A stretch of DNA of 64,000 nt from Mesorhizobium loti (GTDB taxonomy: Bacteria; Pseudomonadota; Alphaproteobacteria; Rhizobiales; Rhizobiaceae). Below the pieces are notes generated by a model. It ran no database searches. It was given only the letters and a program-made list of their open reading frames with translations, and had not been told where the DNA came from. The translations under genes were made by a program, and so were the position numbers. Within the stretch, counting starts at the first letter, position 1. Each line of letters starts with the position of its first letter. Shown here one piece after another: positions 16,312-24,935 of this stretch. The stretch covers positions 124,986-188,985 of the forward strand of contig NZ_QGGH01000001.1 of assembly GCF_003148495.1 (NCBI RefSeq), in the 5' to 3' direction.

Positions 16312-17307
16312 TTACTTGAGCTTCGGGTTGAGCAGCGCGTCGATCTTGGGGTCTTTCATGTTGGCCTTAGTCACCAGATTGGCGCCGGTGTCGACATTGG
16401 CCTCGACCTTCTCGCCCTTCGAGGCGGCGAGCGCCGTCTTGATGCCGTCATAGCCCATCCGGTACGGATCCTGGACAACGAGGGCGGAAATGACGCCGTC
16501 ATTGAGGAACTTGATCAGCTTCTCGTCGCTGTCGAAACCGACCAGCGCCAGCTTGCCGCCAAGGTTGTTTTCGGCGACAGCCTGACCGACGCCCTGCGCC
16601 ATGATCAGGTTGGAGGCGAAGATGCCCTTGAGGTTCGGGTTGGCGGTGATCAGGTCGGTGGCGATGTTGAGGCCGGTGGTGGCCTGGCCGTCGGCATATT
16701 TGTCGGCGACCAGCTTGAGGCCCGGATATTTGGCCTTGAGCTGTTCGGTGAAGCCCTGCTTGCGCTGTTCGAGCGAGCCGGCGCCCGGTGCGTTGGTGAT
16801 CAGGGCGACGTCGCCCTCGATCTTGCCGCCGTTGGCGGCGCCGATGGCGGCTGCGAGGCCGTCGGCGGCGACGCGGCCGCCCTGCACATTGTCGGTGGTC
16901 AGGAACGAGGTGAAGGCCTTGGAGTCGGCGCCGGAGTCGATGCCGATAACCTTGACCTTGGCAGCGGCTTCATCGATCGGCTTGCCAAGCGCCTTGAACT
17001 CGGTGGGCGCAATGACGATCGCCGCCGGGTTGCTGGCAACGGCGTTCTCGAGGATCGAGACCTGGCCGTTGACGTCGGTCTCGGCCTGGGCACCGAGTTC
17101 CGGCACGTTGACGCCGAGATCCTTGCCGGCCTTGCGGGCACCGGCCAGAACGATCTGCCAGTAGAAGGATGTGGTGTCCTTGACGATGATCGGAATGGTC
17201 ACGTCCGCCGCCGAAACCGGTGCTGAGTGCATGACGCCGGCGAGCATTGAAGCTGCTGCCAGCGCCATGACGGCGCGGCGGTTGAGAATGCTGGTCACGA
17301 ATTTCAT
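16312..17307 (-). CDS. Ribose-type sugar ABC transporter substrate-binding protein
   Basis: This is a 331-residue periplasmic binding protein of the Peripla_BP_4 (RbsB) class. A signal peptide covers about residues 1-33 (ending APVSA). Family traits are IIVKDTTSFYWQIVLAGARKAG, VIGIDSGADSKAF, ITNAPGAGSLEQRKQGF and GFDSDEKLIKFL. It follows a 335-base region that holds a long palindrome, so a promoter for the transporter block may lie there in addition to read-through from the upstream reductase gene. Confidence 0.93.
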   Translation of the reverse strand: MKFVTSILNRRAVMALAAASMLAGVMHSAPVSAADVTIPIIVKDTTSFYWQIVLAGARKAGKDLGVNVPELGAQAETDVNGQVSILENAVASNPAAIVIAPTEFKALGKPIDEAAAKVKVIGIDSGADSKAFTSFLTTDNVQGGRVAADGLAAAIGAANGGKIEGDVALITNAPGAGSLEQRKQGFTEQLKAKYPGLKLVADKYADGQATTGLNIATDLITANPNLKGIFASNLIMAQGVGQAVAENNLGGKLALVGFDSDEKLIKFLNDGVISALVVQDPYRMGYDGIKTALAASKGEKVEANVDTGANLVTKANMKDPKIDALLNPKLK

Positions 17308-17642
17308 GAGGTTCCTCCCTAAGTCGCCCGGTGAACGTTACGGAAGCTCCGTCCGGATAGGCGTGGCCCAAACAGAACTTTATCAATAAAAAACAGTTGC
17401 CATGTTTTGATAGTGCATCGATCCAGCCGATGCAAGCGATGTTTGACCAGTCCTCGCGAGGCCTGGCAGAGGCAGATCCACCGCGCTGCTCCTCCCTTGC
17501 CGCTGTCAAACACTCCCGTTTCCGTTTCGCGAATATATGGAATATTAATTCCACATATTCGTCAATATGGAATGTTCATTCTTTTATGGGATCGCAAGAA
17601 TGTGAAGCCCGGGTCACCGTTCACTGCGGGTGGATACGCGTT
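17308..17642. promoter_or_regulatory. Intergenic region with 32-bp palindrome before the sugar transporter genes
   Basis: This 335-base stretch has no gene I can support. It is A/T-rich compared with its surroundings. At 17530-17561 arms CGAATATATGGAAT and ATTCCACATATTCG pair at 13 of 14 positions around ATTA, a strong operator candidate. Directly after it comes a related ATATGGAATGTTCATTC. At 17388-17398 the 11-mer AAAAAACAGTT occurs, identical to one in front of the regulator and dehydratase genes at 20298-20308. A promoter for the binding-protein gene is likely here. Confidence 0.55.
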
Positions 17643-18641
17643 TCACGCCAGCTCCTGCACCAGCGTATAGGGGCGATATTTGGCGTATTCCGTCTCCGGC
17701 ACGTCGATGTCGAGCAGTTCGAGGTTGCGCGTCAGGTTTGCCAGCTTGGCGGTGCCGGTCAGCACGGTGGCGACCGCGGGTTCATGCAAGGGGAACTGGA
17801 ACGCAGCCGCGGCCAGCGGATAGCCGCCCTCGGCGGCGATCCGTTCCATCGCACCGACGCGGTCGAGCACGTCATGGCTGGCAGGGCGGTAATCGAAATG
17901 CGCGCCTTGCACGGGCCCGGTCGCCAGGATGCCGGAGTTGAAGACGCCGCCGATGACCAAGGACGTCTGTTGCGCCCGGCAGAGCGGCAGCAACTCCGCT
18001 TCGGCGCTGCGGTCGAGCAGGGAATAGCGGCTGGCGAGCAGAATGCAGTCGAGCGGCGCCTGGCGCATCACGTCGAGACAGATCTGCACCTCGTTGACGC
18101 CGAGCCCATAAGCGGAAATGACGCCGGACCGTTTCAACTCTTCGAGCGCCTTGAGGCCGCCATCCATCAGCTCGCGAAAGTGCAGCTTGGTCTTCTCGAC
18201 ACCATGTGTGTAGACGCCAATGTCGTGGACAAACAGGATGTCGATCTTGTTTAGACCAAGCCGCGCATAGCTGAACTCGACCGATCGCATGATGCCGTCA
18301 TAGGAGTAGTCGTAGTCGAGCGCGAAGGGCAGCGGATCGACATAGGAGTGATCGGGAACCTGATCTTCCGGCACCGGGCGGAACAGGCGGCCGACCTTGG
18401 TGGACAGCACGTAGGAATCGCGCGGTTTGTAGCGCAGGAAGTCGCCGAAGCGGCGCTCCGACAGACCGAAACCGTAGAAGGGTGCGGTGTCGAAATAGCG
18501 CAGGCCGGCTTCCCAGGCGCCCTGCAGCGCCTCCATCGCCGCTTCACGCGAACAAGCGCGGTAGAGACCGCCGATCGCGGCACCGCCGAAGCTGACCTCG
18601 GTGACCTCGAGCGCCGTCCTGCCAATGCGGCGTTTTTCCAT
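17643..18641 (-). CDS. Aldo/keto reductase, L-fucose/L-galactose dehydrogenase-like
   Basis: This is a 332-residue aldo/keto reductase. The start MEKRRIGRTALEVTEVSFGGAAIGGLY, the catalytic Asp-Tyr region YFDTAPFYGFGLSERRFG (about 49-66), the Lys in LSTKVGR and FVHDIG match the family. The layout resembles pyridoxal 4-dehydrogenase and L-fucose/L-galactose dehydrogenase, which oxidise C1 of the sugar to the lactone. It lies between the UxaA-type dehydratase gene and the transporter genes, fitting a non-phosphorylative sugar route; the exact sugar is inferred. Confidence 0.85.
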   Translation of the reverse strand: MEKRRIGRTALEVTEVSFGGAAIGGLYRACSREAAMEALQGAWEAGLRYFDTAPFYGFGLSERRFGDFLRYKPRDSYVLSTKVGRLFRPVPEDQVPDHSYVDPLPFALDYDYSYDGIMRSVEFSYARLGLNKIDILFVHDIGVYTHGVEKTKLHFRELMDGGLKALEELKRSGVISAYGLGVNEVQICLDVMRQAPLDCILLASRYSLLDRSAEAELLPLCRAQQTSLVIGGVFNSGILATGPVQGAHFDYRPASHDVLDRVGAMERIAAEGGYPLAAAAFQFPLHEPAVATVLTGTAKLANLTRNLELLDIDVPETEYAKYRPYTLVQELA

Positions 18642-18714
18642 GCAAAGCCTCCCCGTTGCCGTCCGCTGTTCGGCTCGGCAGTCTACTCGATATCAGTACA
18701 ATCTTCAGTATGAT

Positions 18715-20265
18715 CTAGAGCGTTGCGCCAAGATGCCAGGGCACGAACTCGTTGTCGCCGTAGCCGAAATCCTCGCTCTTGGTCTTGCGGCCGGAAGCCG
18801 TCTCGACGATCAGTTCGAAAATCTCGCGGCCCATGCCGGCGATGGTCTTTTCACCGGAGGCGATGACGCCGCAGTTGACGTCCATGTCCTCTTCCATCTG
18901 GTAATACATGGTCGAATTGGTGGCGACCTTGATCGACGGCGTCGGACGGCAGCCGAAGCAGGAGCCGCGGCCGGTGGTGAAGACGATGACGTTGGCGCCG
19001 CCCGCCACCTGGCCGGTGGCCGAGACCGGGTCGTAGCCGGGTGTGTCCATGAACACCAGGCCGCTGCCGGTGACCTTTTCGGCGTAGCCGAAGACACCGT
19101 TGAGCGGCGTCTGCCCGCCCTTGGCGACCGCGCCGAGCGACTTCTCCAGGATGGTGGTGAGGCCGCCGCGCTTGTTGCCGGGCGAGGGGTTGTTGTCGAT
19201 CGAAGCGCCATGCTTGGCGACGTGATCCTCCCACCACTTCACGAAGCCGTCGAGCTTCTGTGCGATCTCCGGCGTTGCCGCGCGGTAGGCAAGCAGATGT
19301 TCGGCACCATAGATTTCCGTCGTCTCGGAGAGGATGCCGATGCCGCCGACGCCGGCCAGGATATCGACGGCCGCGCCCAGCGCCGGATTGGCCGTAATGC
19401 CCGACATGCCGTCGGAGCCGCCGCATTGCAGGCCGACGACAATCTCGCTGACCGGGATCGGCTCACGCTTCAGCTGACCGACTTCCTCGGCAATCTCGGC
19501 CAGCACGCCCATTGCCTTTTCCACCGATTTGCGCGAACCGCCGGCGTCCTGGATGTTGAAATGACGTTTGCCTGCAGCGACGCCCTTCTGGCCGTAGAGG
19601 GTTAGCTGGTTGACCTCGCAGCCAAGCCCGACCATCAGCACGCCGCCGAAATTCGGGTGGCGGGCGTAGCCGGCAAGCGTGCGGTGCAGCACCATCATGC
19701 CGTCGCCGGTGCCGCTCATGCCGCAGCCCTGGCCGTGGACGATCGGCACGAAGCCGTCGATGCCGGGATATTTCGGCAGCAGCGTCCGGTTGGCGGTGTC
19801 GGCGATGGAATGGCAGACGGTGGCCGAGCAATTGACGCTGGCGACGATGCCGATGAAATTACGCGTGCCGGCGCGGCCGTCGGCGCGGCGATAGCCCATG
19901 AAGGTGCGGGCGCGGTCGGCCTCCGTCGCGTGCTCGGCCTCGCTCGGCGGCACGACCGGCAAGCGGCCGGATTCGAAAACCAGATTGTGCGAATGAACGT
20001 GCTCGCCCGCTGCAATATCCTGTGTGGCGCGACCGATCGCCTGGGCGTATTTCACCACGGCCTCGCCGGCGGCGATCGGCTTGATCGCCACCTTGTGACC
20101 GGGCTCGATCAACACACTGGCGACGGCACCGTTCGGCAACGCGGTGCCGATCTCGATGCGGCCGTTGGCGACTGCCACATTGTCGGCGGGGGACAGAAGA
20201 ATGCAGTTGGAGGCGTTCACGGGCGGTTTCCTGGGTGATCCTGGGATGCGCGGGCGGATTGACAC
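18715..20265 (-). CDS. UxaA-family sugar-acid dehydratase
   Basis: This is a 516-residue altronate/galactarate dehydratase-type protein. An N-terminal SAF domain (about 18-95, ending AGEHVHSHNLVFE) precedes the catalytic part with FMGYRRADGRAGTRNFIGI, NCSATV, HGQGCGM and GLQCGGSDGMSGITANP, all typical of UxaA. These enzymes need iron or manganese and turn aldonates into 2-keto-3-deoxy acids. Starts at 20265 (ATG) or a GTG 45 bases further in are possible. It is the first gene of the operon and divergent from the GntR regulator. Confidence 0.88.
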   Translation of the reverse strand: MSIRPRIPGSPRKPPVNASNCILLSPADNVAVANGRIEIGTALPNGAVASVLIEPGHKVAIKPIAAGEAVVKYAQAIGRATQDIAAGEHVHSHNLVFESGRLPVVPPSEAEHATEADRARTFMGYRRADGRAGTRNFIGIVASVNCSATVCHSIADTANRTLLPKYPGIDGFVPIVHGQGCGMSGTGDGMMVLHRTLAGYARHPNFGGVLMVGLGCEVNQLTLYGQKGVAAGKRHFNIQDAGGSRKSVEKAMGVLAEIAEEVGQLKREPIPVSEIVVGLQCGGSDGMSGITANPALGAAVDILAGVGGIGILSETTEIYGAEHLLAYRAATPEIAQKLDGFVKWWEDHVAKHGASIDNNPSPGNKRGGLTTILEKSLGAVAKGGQTPLNGVFGYAEKVTGSGLVFMDTPGYDPVSATGQVAGGANVIVFTTGRGSCFGCRPTPSIKVATNSTMYYQMEEDMDVNCGVIASGEKTIAGMGREIFELIVETASGRKTKSEDFGYGDNEFVPWHLGATL

Positions 20266-20296
20266 GCGCCTGTTTAAAGATAATGTCTTTTATCGT

Positions 20297-20327
20297 GAAA
20301 AAACAGTTTTGCGTCAATTGTTTTTTC
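20297..20327. promoter_or_regulatory. Inverted repeat in the dehydratase/regulator divergent region
   Basis: GAAAAAACA at 20297-20305 and TGTTTTTTC at 20319-20327 form a perfect 9-bp inverted repeat with a 13-base spacer. It lies just upstream of the dehydratase gene and 120 bases upstream of the regulator start, in low-GC DNA. The 11-mer AAAAAACAGTT at its left side recurs at 17388-17398 before the transporter genes, where a TGTTTT half also follows. It is a candidate binding site for the adjacent GntR protein. Confidence 0.5.
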
Positions 20328-20447
20328 GCTGGGGAGTTCCGCATGTCCTTGGTGTTCCGGAAAGCGATTTCGCTTTTCAGGGTCATGGGAACGTCATATT
20401 GCGCTTCAAACCGGCCGCCGCAAGCGACGGCGTGCAACGGGTCAGGA

Positions 20448-21350
20448 ATGTCGAAGAGCAACAACGTCTACAAGGATGCCTATAACCGCTGCCTGCGGCT
20501 GCTCGACGAAACGCGCAGCCTACCTTCGGAGCCGGAACTGGGCACCTTGCTTGGCGTCAGCCGCACCACGGTGCGCACCATTCTTGCGCGCATGGAAGAG
20601 ACAGGGCTGATTGCCTGGAACAAGCGCGCCAAGACGGTGCTGCGCGAACCGCGTCCGGATGATTTCTTCCCCGAGGAGGAAACAGACACGCTGGCCGAGA
20701 TCATCGAGCGGTCGTTCATGCGCAGGCTGCTTGCCGGCGGCGCCGAAGCCGGCATGCAGATCAACGAGCTCGAACTGGCGCGCGAGATCGGTGTCGGCAC
20801 CACCAGCGTGCGCGAGTTCCTGATCCGCTTCTCCCGCTTCGGCCTGATCGAGAAGCGCCGCAACAGCCATTGGGTGCTGAAGGGCTTTACGCGCGCCTTC
20901 GCGCTGGAGCTGACCGAAATCCGCGAAATGTTCGAACTGCGCTCGGCAGCCGCCTTTGCCGCACTGCCGCAGGACAGCGCGGTCTGGGCCGATCTCGACC
21001 GTCTGGAAGACGAGCATCGCCAGCTGGCAAGCGAGATCGCCAAGCGCTTCAACGAATTCTCCGAGCTGGACGAGCGCCTCCACCGGCTCATCCACCGGGC
21101 ATCGCACAACCGCTTCATCGTCGATTTCTACGACGTGATCGCCATGATCTTCCACTACCACTACCAGTGGAACAAGGCGCAGGAACGCGAGCGCAACGAA
21201 GTCGCGATAGGTGAGCATCTGGTTTATATCGAGGCGCTGAAATCGCGCGACCTCGGCAAGGTCGACGCTGCCTGCCGCAAGCACCTGAAGTCGGCGCGCC
21301 AGACCTTGCTGACCTCGATCCCGGAGAGCCGGTCGCCACAAAAATCCTGA
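20448..21350 (+). CDS. GntR-family regulator with tandem winged-helix domains and FCD domain
   Basis: This is a 300-residue regulator starting MSKSNNVYKDAYNRC. A first winged helix (about 10-65) contains LPSEPELGTLLGVSRTTVRT. A second lies at about 80-145 with INELELAREIGVGTTSVREF and IEKRRNSHWVL. A FadR-type all-helical FCD domain follows (about 150-290), with the metal-ligand pattern ELRSAAAFAAL, DERLHRLIH and the HYHYQW helix. FadR-like proteins normally have one winged helix. It is divergent from the dehydratase operon and probably controls it. An upstream ATG at 20385 is an alternative start. Confidence 0.85.
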   Translation: MSKSNNVYKDAYNRCLRLLDETRSLPSEPELGTLLGVSRTTVRTILARMEETGLIAWNKRAKTVLREPRPDDFFPEEETDTLAEIIERSFMRRLLAGGAEAGMQINELELAREIGVGTTSVREFLIRFSRFGLIEKRRNSHWVLKGFTRAFALELTEIREMFELRSAAAFAALPQDSAVWADLDRLEDEHRQLASEIAKRFNEFSELDERLHRLIHRASHNRFIVDFYDVIAMIFHYHYQWNKAQERERNEVAIGEHLVYIEALKSRDLGKVDAACRKHLKSARQTLLTSIPESRSPQKS

Positions 21351-21546
21351 GCCACGTCGCGGCTCAGAGTCTTGTTTCATGCATGTCGTTGTCCCAAAAC
21401 CGCTGCACACTTTTGGGCGACATGCATTGATATGCCGCGTTGCCGCAGCATCGAATTGGCGATTTTCCAGCTGCTGGCCGCGTGCTAGGTATGCTGGGTT
21501 GCTGCGAAGAGGCAGGGCTTTGACCATACCGAGGAGACGATGGAGC

Positions 21547-21903
21547 ATGCCGGTCGCGCTGGTCGCGGCCTATCTGCTGCTGCTTCAGTCGACGCTTGGT
21601 GCCTTCGCCTTCGGCACCGGGCCAAATGCGTCGCAACTGGATGCCTTCGGCAACGTCATCTGTACCCATGAGGGCGCAATCCAGCTTCCCGGCGGCAACC
21701 AGCCGCCATCCCATCTGCCCGTATGCTGCGTGCTCGGCTGCAGCATGTTTTCGCCGGCCTTTGCGCCGCCGCCCGATGCCGGCCTGGCGCTGGGCAGTCT
21801 TTCCTTTGAAGCGGTCGCCTTTGTCTTCCGTGCAGCCGTCCATCTCGACTTTGCGCGTGAGCGCTCGCCGTCGAACCCGCGCGCGCCGCCGCTGACGGCC
21901 TGA
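21547..21903 (+). CDS. DUF2946-type small membrane protein of the copper cluster
   Basis: This is a 118-residue protein starting MPVALVAAYLLLLQ, a hydrophobic N-terminal segment, followed by a mature part with ICTHEGA, and HLPVCCVLGCSMF near residues 60-75. The pattern of a signal anchor, a Cys/His-containing middle and a Pro-rich tail matches DUF2946 proteins, which sit beside copper genes. In-frame starts further upstream (to 21379) give an Arg-rich leader and are less likely. The Cys and His residues could bind copper; this is inferred. Confidence 0.65.
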   Translation: MPVALVAAYLLLLQSTLGAFAFGTGPNASQLDAFGNVICTHEGAIQLPGGNQPPSHLPVCCVLGCSMFSPAFAPPPDAGLALGSLSFEAVAFVFRAAVHLDFARERSPSNPRAPPLTA

Positions 21904-22000
21904 GCCTGTTTGCCCGGCGGAACCTTTCGTGGGCGTACCCATCCAAAGATCAAACTGCTCGCGACCGGCAACGGCGCGACCACCACTTCATGGAGCAACC

Positions 22001-22540
22001 ATGTCCTATTTTTTCAGTGACGCCGCGCGTCCTCTGCTCGGCAGCATTCTGCGCAGCATCGAAGAGCGTGTCGGCATTGCCGTGCTGGCTCTTGCACTGC
22101 TGTTCGTCGGCGCACCGACTGTCTCTGCGCATGAATTCAAGGTTGGCGATCTCGAGATCGGCCATCCCTGGTCGCGTGCCACGCCGGCCGGTGCCAAGGT
22201 GGCCGGCGGCTATTTCACCATCACCAATAACGGCAGTGCGCCGGACCGGCTGGTGTCGATTTCCTCCGATGTTTCTGAAAAGGCCGAGCTGCATGAGATG
22301 GGCGTCAAGGACGGCGTCATGACCATGCGGCCGGTTACCGGCGGCTTGGAGATTCCGGCCGGCGGCAAGGTCGCGCTTGCACCCGGCGGCTATCATCTGA
22401 TGTTCATCGGTCTGAAGCGCCAACCCAAGCAGGGCGAGAAGTTTTCCGCCACGCTGACCTTCGAAAAGGCTGGCGCCGTCAGCGTCGATTTTGCCGTCGA
22501 AGGCATGGGTGGTGGTGCCATGGACGACCACGCCAATTGA
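22001..22540 (+). CDS. Periplasmic copper chaperone PCuAC
   Basis: This is a 179-residue protein with a signal/anchor segment at about residues 25-43 (ending TVSAHEF). The PCuAC core shows PWSRATPAG, GGYFTITNNG, and the Met/His copper ligands in ELHEM, VMTMRPV and YHLMFIGLK, matching the H(M)-X10-M-X21-HxM spacing. PCuAC carries Cu(I) to the CuA site of cytochrome oxidase. GGAG lies 5 bases before the chosen ATG. It follows the DUF2946 gene and precedes the YcnI gene in the same direction. Confidence 0.9.
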   Translation: MSYFFSDAARPLLGSILRSIEERVGIAVLALALLFVGAPTVSAHEFKVGDLEIGHPWSRATPAGAKVAGGYFTITNNGSAPDRLVSISSDVSEKAELHEMGVKDGVMTMRPVTGGLEIPAGGKVALAPGGYHLMFIGLKRQPKQGEKFSATLTFEKAGAVSVDFAVEGMGGGAMDDHAN

Positions 22541-22581
22541 TCGCGCCAGTTAGACAAATTTTGAAGATCTGAGGGACCATC

Positions 22582-23100
22582 ATGAACAAGTATTCTCTGG
22601 CGGCCGCAGCACTTTTCGTGCTCGGGACGAGTGCCGCCTTCGCGCATATCACGCTCGAAACCCAGGAAGCGGCCGTCGGCTCGACCTACAAGGCGGTCCT
22701 GCGCGTGCCGCATGGTTGCGACGGCAAGGCGACGACCGCCGTGCGTGTGCAGATCCCGGAAGGCGTGATCGCGGTGAAGCCGATGCCGAAGCCGGGTTGG
22801 ACGCTGCAGACCAAGAAGGGCAAGTACGACAAATCCTACCAGCTCTACGGTCAGGCGGTGACCGATGGAGTCAAGGAGGTCGATTGGAGCGGCGGCAGCC
22901 TGCCGGATGAATTCTACGACGAGTTCGTTTTCCGCGCGACACTGGCGGCGGATCTCCCGGTGGGCCAAAAACTTTACTTCCCGGTGGTGCAGGAATGCGA
23001 TGGCGCTGCCGATCGCTGGATCGAGATCCCGGCAGCCGGCCAGGATGAAGACGCGCTGGAAAACCCGGCGCCCGGCATCAAGCTGTTGCCGAAGAAATGA
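22582..23100 (+). CDS. ycnI: YcnI-like copper-binding protein (DUF1775)
   Basis: This is a 172-residue exported protein. The signal peptide ends FAHIT, leaving a mature N-terminal His, which with the conserved Glu and Trp residues forms the copper site in YcnI. VPHGCDGKATTAVRVQIPEG, KPGWTL and YDEFVFRATL are DUF1775 hallmarks. It lies between PCuAC and the CopC-CopD fusion, the usual order in copper acquisition clusters, and its stop overlaps a possible start of the next gene. Confidence 0.92.
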   Translation: MNKYSLAAAALFVLGTSAAFAHITLETQEAAVGSTYKAVLRVPHGCDGKATTAVRVQIPEGVIAVKPMPKPGWTLQTKKGKYDKSYQLYGQAVTDGVKEVDWSGGSLPDEFYDEFVFRATLAADLPVGQKLYFPVVQECDGAADRWIEIPAAGQDEDALENPAPGIKLLPKK

Positions 23101-23153
23101 TCGTTCGGGCGGCGCGCTCGCAAAAGCGCGCCGCTATTCTCCGTGGCGGTGAC

Positions 23154-24791
23154 ATGAGCACGACGTCCTTCCTGCAAACGGCTTCCATGGCCGGCCAACG
23201 CGCTGGCCGGCTTGTCGTCGGCCTGTTGGCCTTGATCGTGCTTCTTGCCATCATGGCCGGGCCAGATCAGGCCTTTGCCCATGCCGCGCTGATCAAGACC
23301 GATCCGGCCGACGGCGCGGTGCTGGAACAGGGGCCGGCACAATTCTCGCTGACCTTCAGCGAACCGGTCTCGCCGCTGGTGCTGACCCTGGTGAAGCCCG
23401 ACGGAACGCCGGTCCCGTTGACCGCCTTCCGCCTCAGCGACCAGACGGTCGAGATCGACAATCCGCAGAAGCTTGCGTCCGGTACGCATGTGCTGAGCTG
23501 GCGCGTCATTTCCGCCGACGGTCATCCCGTCGGCGGATCGCTGCTGTTTTCAATCGGCGCGCCAAGCGAACCGCCGGCCGTATCCGAAGCCGTCGACTGG
23601 CCGTTGCGGTCGGCGATCTGGGTCGGCAAGGTCTTCCTCTACATCGGCCTCTTCCTCGGCGTCGGCGGCGCCTTCGCGCTTGCCTGGCTGACCCGAGGCG
23701 ACCGCGCCGGACAGCGCTTCGTTGCAGCCGCAATCCTGGGCGGGCTGATCGCAGCGCCGCTGTCGCTTGGCTTACAGGGGCTTGATGCGCTCGGGGCGCC
23801 GCTCTCGCATCTGGCGCAGCCGGTCATTTGGCGGACCGGACTCGGCACCAGTTTCGGTTGGACAGTGCTGGTCGCCCTGATCGCGCAGGGGCTTGGCCTG
23901 CTGTCGCTGGCCGGCCCCCGCGTTATCGCCAAACCATTGGCGCTGGCCGGCCTGGCCGGGGTGGGGATTGCCCTTGCCGCCAGCGGCCATGCCAGTGCCG
24001 CCGAGCCGCAATGGCTGACACGGCCGATGGTGTTCCTGCACGGCGTCGGCATCGCCTTCTGGGCCGGCGCGCTGATGCCTCTTGGCCTGGTGCTGAAGGG
24101 GCAATCGGCGGAGGCCACGCCATTCCTGCGCCGGTTTTCTCGCCTGATCCTGCCCGTGGTGGCCGTGCTTGCCGCTGCCGGCATCGTGCTTGCCGTCATC
24201 CAGGTGCGGACACCGGCGGCGCTGGTCAACACCGCCTATGGCCGGCTGCTGCTGATCAAGCTCGGGTTGCTGGTCTTTCTGTTCACGCTCGCCGCCGTCA
24301 ATCGCTGGAAACTCACCGCATCGGCGGAGGCAGGATCGACGGAGGTGCAACGCAGGCTGGTCCGCTCGATCAGCGTCGAGTTGCTGATCGTGTTGGCCAT
24401 CTTCGGCGTTGCCGCGGGCTGGCGCTTTACGCCGCCGCCACGGGCGCTGGCGATCGCGGCGGCGCAACCGATGTCGGTTCACATCCACGCACTAAAGGCG
24501 ATGGCCGATCTCAGCATCACGCCCGGCCATGCCGGGCCAGTCGTCGCCTCTATGGTCATCATGAGCGGCGATTTCGGCCCCCTCGACGCCAAGGAAGTGA
24601 CGCTGGTGCTGTCAAAACCCGAGTCCGGCATCGAGCCGCTGAAGCGCGCGGCGACCAAGCCCGGCGACGGCAGTTGGCGTGTCGACAACCTCATCATCCC
24701 GGTTCCCGGCCGCTGGACGGTGCGCATCGACATCCTGGTCTCGGACTTCGAGATGGTGAAGATAGAGGCGCCCGTCGACATCAGGCCGTAA
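23154..24791 (+). CDS. CopC-CopD fusion protein, copper uptake
   Basis: This is a 545-residue protein from the ATG at 23154; an ATG at 23097 that overlaps the ycnI stop is an alternative. After a signal peptide (about 1-42) the CopC domain begins with the copper-binding N-terminal His (AFAHAALIKTDPADGA) and ends with DGHPVGGSLLFSIG, whose Asp and His complete the Cu(II) site. A CopD domain with eight membrane segments spans about 155-440. An extra periplasmic part of about 100 residues closes the protein, similar to YcnJ. It probably moves copper across the inner membrane. Confidence 0.92.
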   Translation: MSTTSFLQTASMAGQRAGRLVVGLLALIVLLAIMAGPDQAFAHAALIKTDPADGAVLEQGPAQFSLTFSEPVSPLVLTLVKPDGTPVPLTAFRLSDQTVEIDNPQKLASGTHVLSWRVISADGHPVGGSLLFSIGAPSEPPAVSEAVDWPLRSAIWVGKVFLYIGLFLGVGGAFALAWLTRGDRAGQRFVAAAILGGLIAAPLSLGLQGLDALGAPLSHLAQPVIWRTGLGTSFGWTVLVALIAQGLGLLSLAGPRVIAKPLALAGLAGVGIALAASGHASAAEPQWLTRPMVFLHGVGIAFWAGALMPLGLVLKGQSAEATPFLRRFSRLILPVVAVLAAAGIVLAVIQVRTPAALVNTAYGRLLLIKLGLLVFLFTLAAVNRWKLTASAEAGSTEVQRRLVRSISVELLIVLAIFGVAAGWRFTPPPRALAIAAAQPMSVHIHALKAMADLSITPGHAGPVVASMVIMSGDFGPLDAKEVTLVLSKPESGIEPLKRAATKPGDGSWRVDNLIIPVPGRWTVRIDILVSDFEMVKIEAPVDIRP

Positions 24792-24935
24792 CCGCCGGGT
24801 GCTTCAAGGCCGAACTCATCATGGTCTGCCGCAACACAATTCGGCGAGGCGGTTGACGCGGCCCGAAAGGCCCGTCAATCATCCCCGCCAAATCGCGGGC
24901 TCCAACCAACAAGATCCGAAAGCAGGGAAGAAACG

